Of a DNA stretch of 6,311 nucleotides, positions 4,977-6,311 are shown in pieces. Location: NCBI GenBank assembly GCA_900554895.1, contig USIX01000131.1, forward strand, positions 1 through 6,311. Reading direction: 5' to 3'. A program made the translations under genes and the position numbers. The notes beneath the pieces are model-generated. The model was given only the letters and a program-made list of their open reading frames with translations. It was not told the DNA's origin and did not search any database. How positions within the stretch are numbered: the stretch's first letter is position 1; every line of letters begins with the position of its first letter. This DNA comes from an uncultured Megamonas sp. (GTDB lineage: Bacteria; Bacillota; Negativicutes; Selenomonadales; Selenomonadaceae).

Positions 4977-6311
4977 ATTAAATCCTTTCTATGCTTCTGT
5001 TTTTCCTTTTCCTCTTTTTCTGTTTCTTTGGCACGTGCCGCTTCCAATTTCGCCATAGCGGCTTTCTGCTGCTTTTCTTTTATCTTGTTTATTTCCTTAT
5101 TAATCGGTGTATCCTCTTTACGTGTTTTACAGTCATCATTACTGCAATACAAAATAGTACGTCCGTTTTTGAAACGATGTCTGAATAAAAACGAACCGCA
5201 TTCTTTACATATCGTCGTCAACGGCATATCCCATGAAACATAATCACACTGCGGATAATTCTCACAGCCGTAGAAAACTACGCCGCGGCGTGTACGCCGT
5301 TCAATGATTTTGCCGCCACATTTCGGACATGTTACACCTGTGTCTTTAATAATCGGTTTCGTATTGCGGCAGTCCGGAAAGCCAGGACAAGCGAGGAATT
5401 TTCCGTAACGGCCCTGTTTTACGACCATCATGCGACCGCACAATTCACACTGCACATCGGAAACTTCATCCGGCACTTCCACTTCACCGATTTCCTCTTC
5501 GGCATGTTCCAACGTTTTTTCAAACGGCACATAAAATTCGCGCAGAAGAGTATTCTTTTCAATTTTTCCTACAGCTATTTCATCTAGCTTATATTCAAGT
5601 TCCGCCGTAAATTTTTCATCGACAATATCCTTAAAATATTTTTCCAACAAATCAACTACGACAAAACCCAAATCAGTCGGTTCAAATTTTTTATCGGAAC
5701 GGACTACATAACCGCGTGCCAAAATTGTTTCGATAATCGGTGCATACGTACTCGGACGGCCGATACCCTTTTCTTCCAGCGTCTTAACGAGCGAAGCATC
5801 ATTATATCGTGCCGGCGGTTCAGTAAAATGCTGCAGCGATTCTATTTTCTGCAGGGAAAGTTCATCACCTTCCGCCAAATCAGGCAGAATAATATCTTTT
5901 TCCTTTTTATTATCGCTGTCATTGTACACAGCCGTAAATCCGGCAAATTTCAACTTTGAACCGGTGGCTTTCGCCGTGTATTTGCCGCCCTGCATTGTTA
6001 CACTCATCATATCGTAATTTGCCGGAAGCATCTGTGAACCGAGAAATCTCTGCCAGATTAGTTTATACAGCTTCAGCTGTTCTTTCGTCAGATACTGTTC
6101 GACAAAAGCCGGCGTAAGCTGAATATTCGTCGGACGCACCGCTTCATGCGCATCCTGCGAGGATTTTCCGGCAACATATACATTCGGTTTTTCCGGCAAA
6201 TATTCCTTACCGAAATTTGCTTCAATAAATTCTCTGGCTTCCGCCAGAGCGATATCGGAGGCAATGTACAAATGTCCGTTTTCTATAATTTCCGGCATAT
6301 AGCGGTAGAAC
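4973..6311 (-). CDS. topA: DNA topoisomerase I (type IA), C-terminal part, 5' end cut by window
   Basis: TopA relaxes negatively supercoiled DNA through a covalent 5'-phosphotyrosine intermediate. Numbering from the internal Met at 6298, TopA homology is clear from about residue 14 ([12 protein letters not shown]) onward. It includes QDAHEAVRP (48-56) and [28 protein letters not shown] (in 158-185), both core blocks of the family. Three C-terminal zinc ribbons follow, with Cys pairs 284/287 and 304/310, 324/327 and 345/351, and 364/367 and 385/390, all four-Cys sets intact. The end (about 396-441) is a highly charged Lys/Glu helix. About 430 residues of an expected 700 or so are visible. The frame is open to the edge, but its first 17 residues are not TopA; they resemble GyrB/ParE (separate entry), and the active-site YMRTDST motif expected just there is missing. 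The stop TGA overlaps the trmFO start. Confidence 0.93.
   Translation of the reverse strand, partial: FYRYMPEIIENGHLYIASDIALAEAREFIEANFGKEYLPEKPNVYVAGKSSQDAHEAVRPTNIQLTPAFVEQYLTKEQLKLYKLIWQRFLGSQMLPANYDMMSVTMQGGKYTAKATGSKLKFAGFTAVYNDSDNKKEKDIILPDLAEGDELSLQKIESLQHFTEPPARYNDASLVKTLEEKGIGRPSTYAPIIETILARGYVVRSDKKFEPTDLGFVVVDLLEKYFKDIVDEKFTAELEYKLDEIAVGKIEKNTLLREFYVPFEKTLEHAEEEIGEVEVPDEVSDVQCELCGRMMVVKQGRYGKFLACPGFPDCRNTKPIIKDTGVTCPKCGGKIIERRTRRGVVFYGCENYPQCDYVSWDMPLTTICKECGSFLFRHRFKNGRTILYCSNDDCKTRKEDTPINKEINKIKEKQQKAAMAKLEAARAKETEKEEKEKQKHRKDLM
6260..6311 (-). other. GyrB/ParE-like fragment joined in frame to topA
   Basis: The first residues readable in the topA frame are [17 protein letters not shown]. 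This matches, nearly position for position, the GyrB/ParE segment that follows the TOPRIM DxD motif (B. subtilis GyrB, from memory: FYRYMRQIIENGYVYIA, then QPPLY). The match stops at about 6260, where QPPLY should follow; instead TopA sequence (SDIALAEA) begins with no frame change. TopA should have GLITYMRTDSTR in this place. A chimeric join at the end of an assembled sequence is the simplest explanation; a genuine recombination product is the alternative. ParE cannot be excluded as the source, because the segment is shared. Confidence 0.7.

Noticed and set aside
1..6311. CRISPR array, tRNA, rRNA, transposase or phage genes
   Set aside because: Looked for on both strands and not found: no regularly spaced repeats, no tRNA-like cloverleaf or rRNA blocks, and no recombinase, transposase or phage motifs.

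Overview
The window holds the end of a low-GC Firmicute housekeeping cluster. Every convincing gene lies on the minus strand, so transcription runs from high to low coordinates: topA (truncated by the window edge), trmFO, hslV, hslU, then codY, then the first three codons of another gene at the extreme left. CodY occurs only in Firmicutes. The order topA-trmFO-(xerC)-hslV-hslU-codY is the classic Bacillus arrangement, here without xerC. A placement in Negativicutes is my impression from the gene order and protein style; the sequence does not prove it.

Right part (3052-6311): topA, trmFO, hslV and hslU are tightly packed. topA and trmFO overlap by 4 bp (GTGA), trmFO-hslV are 37 nt apart and hslV-hslU 15 nt apart, with no terminator between them, so they look like one operon. 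They combine a DNA relaxase, a tRNA T-loop m5U54 methyltransferase and both halves of the HslUV ATP-dependent protease. At the far right edge the topA reading frame opens with about 17 residues that look like DNA gyrase/topo IV subunit B, exactly where TopA should carry its active-site YMRTDST motif. This is either a chimeric assembly join or a real recombination scar, and it is the strongest anomaly in the window.

Middle (1111-1654): hslU and codY are separated by about 570 bp of AT-rich DNA with no credible gene. It is highly structured: two long perfect palindromes (1147-1182 and 1595-1629) resemble each other and face inward like terminal inverted repeats, and a nested inverted repeat (1445-1572) lies between them. 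I read 1147-1629 as a MITE-like or other dispersed non-coding element inserted between hslU and codY.

Left part (1-1110): codY has its own extended -10 promoter, a short leader with a hairpin next to the ribosome binding site, and a strong terminator. Beyond it, a second extended -10 promoter and a leader of about 140 nt lead to a strong ribosome binding site and the first codons of an unidentified gene that leaves the window.
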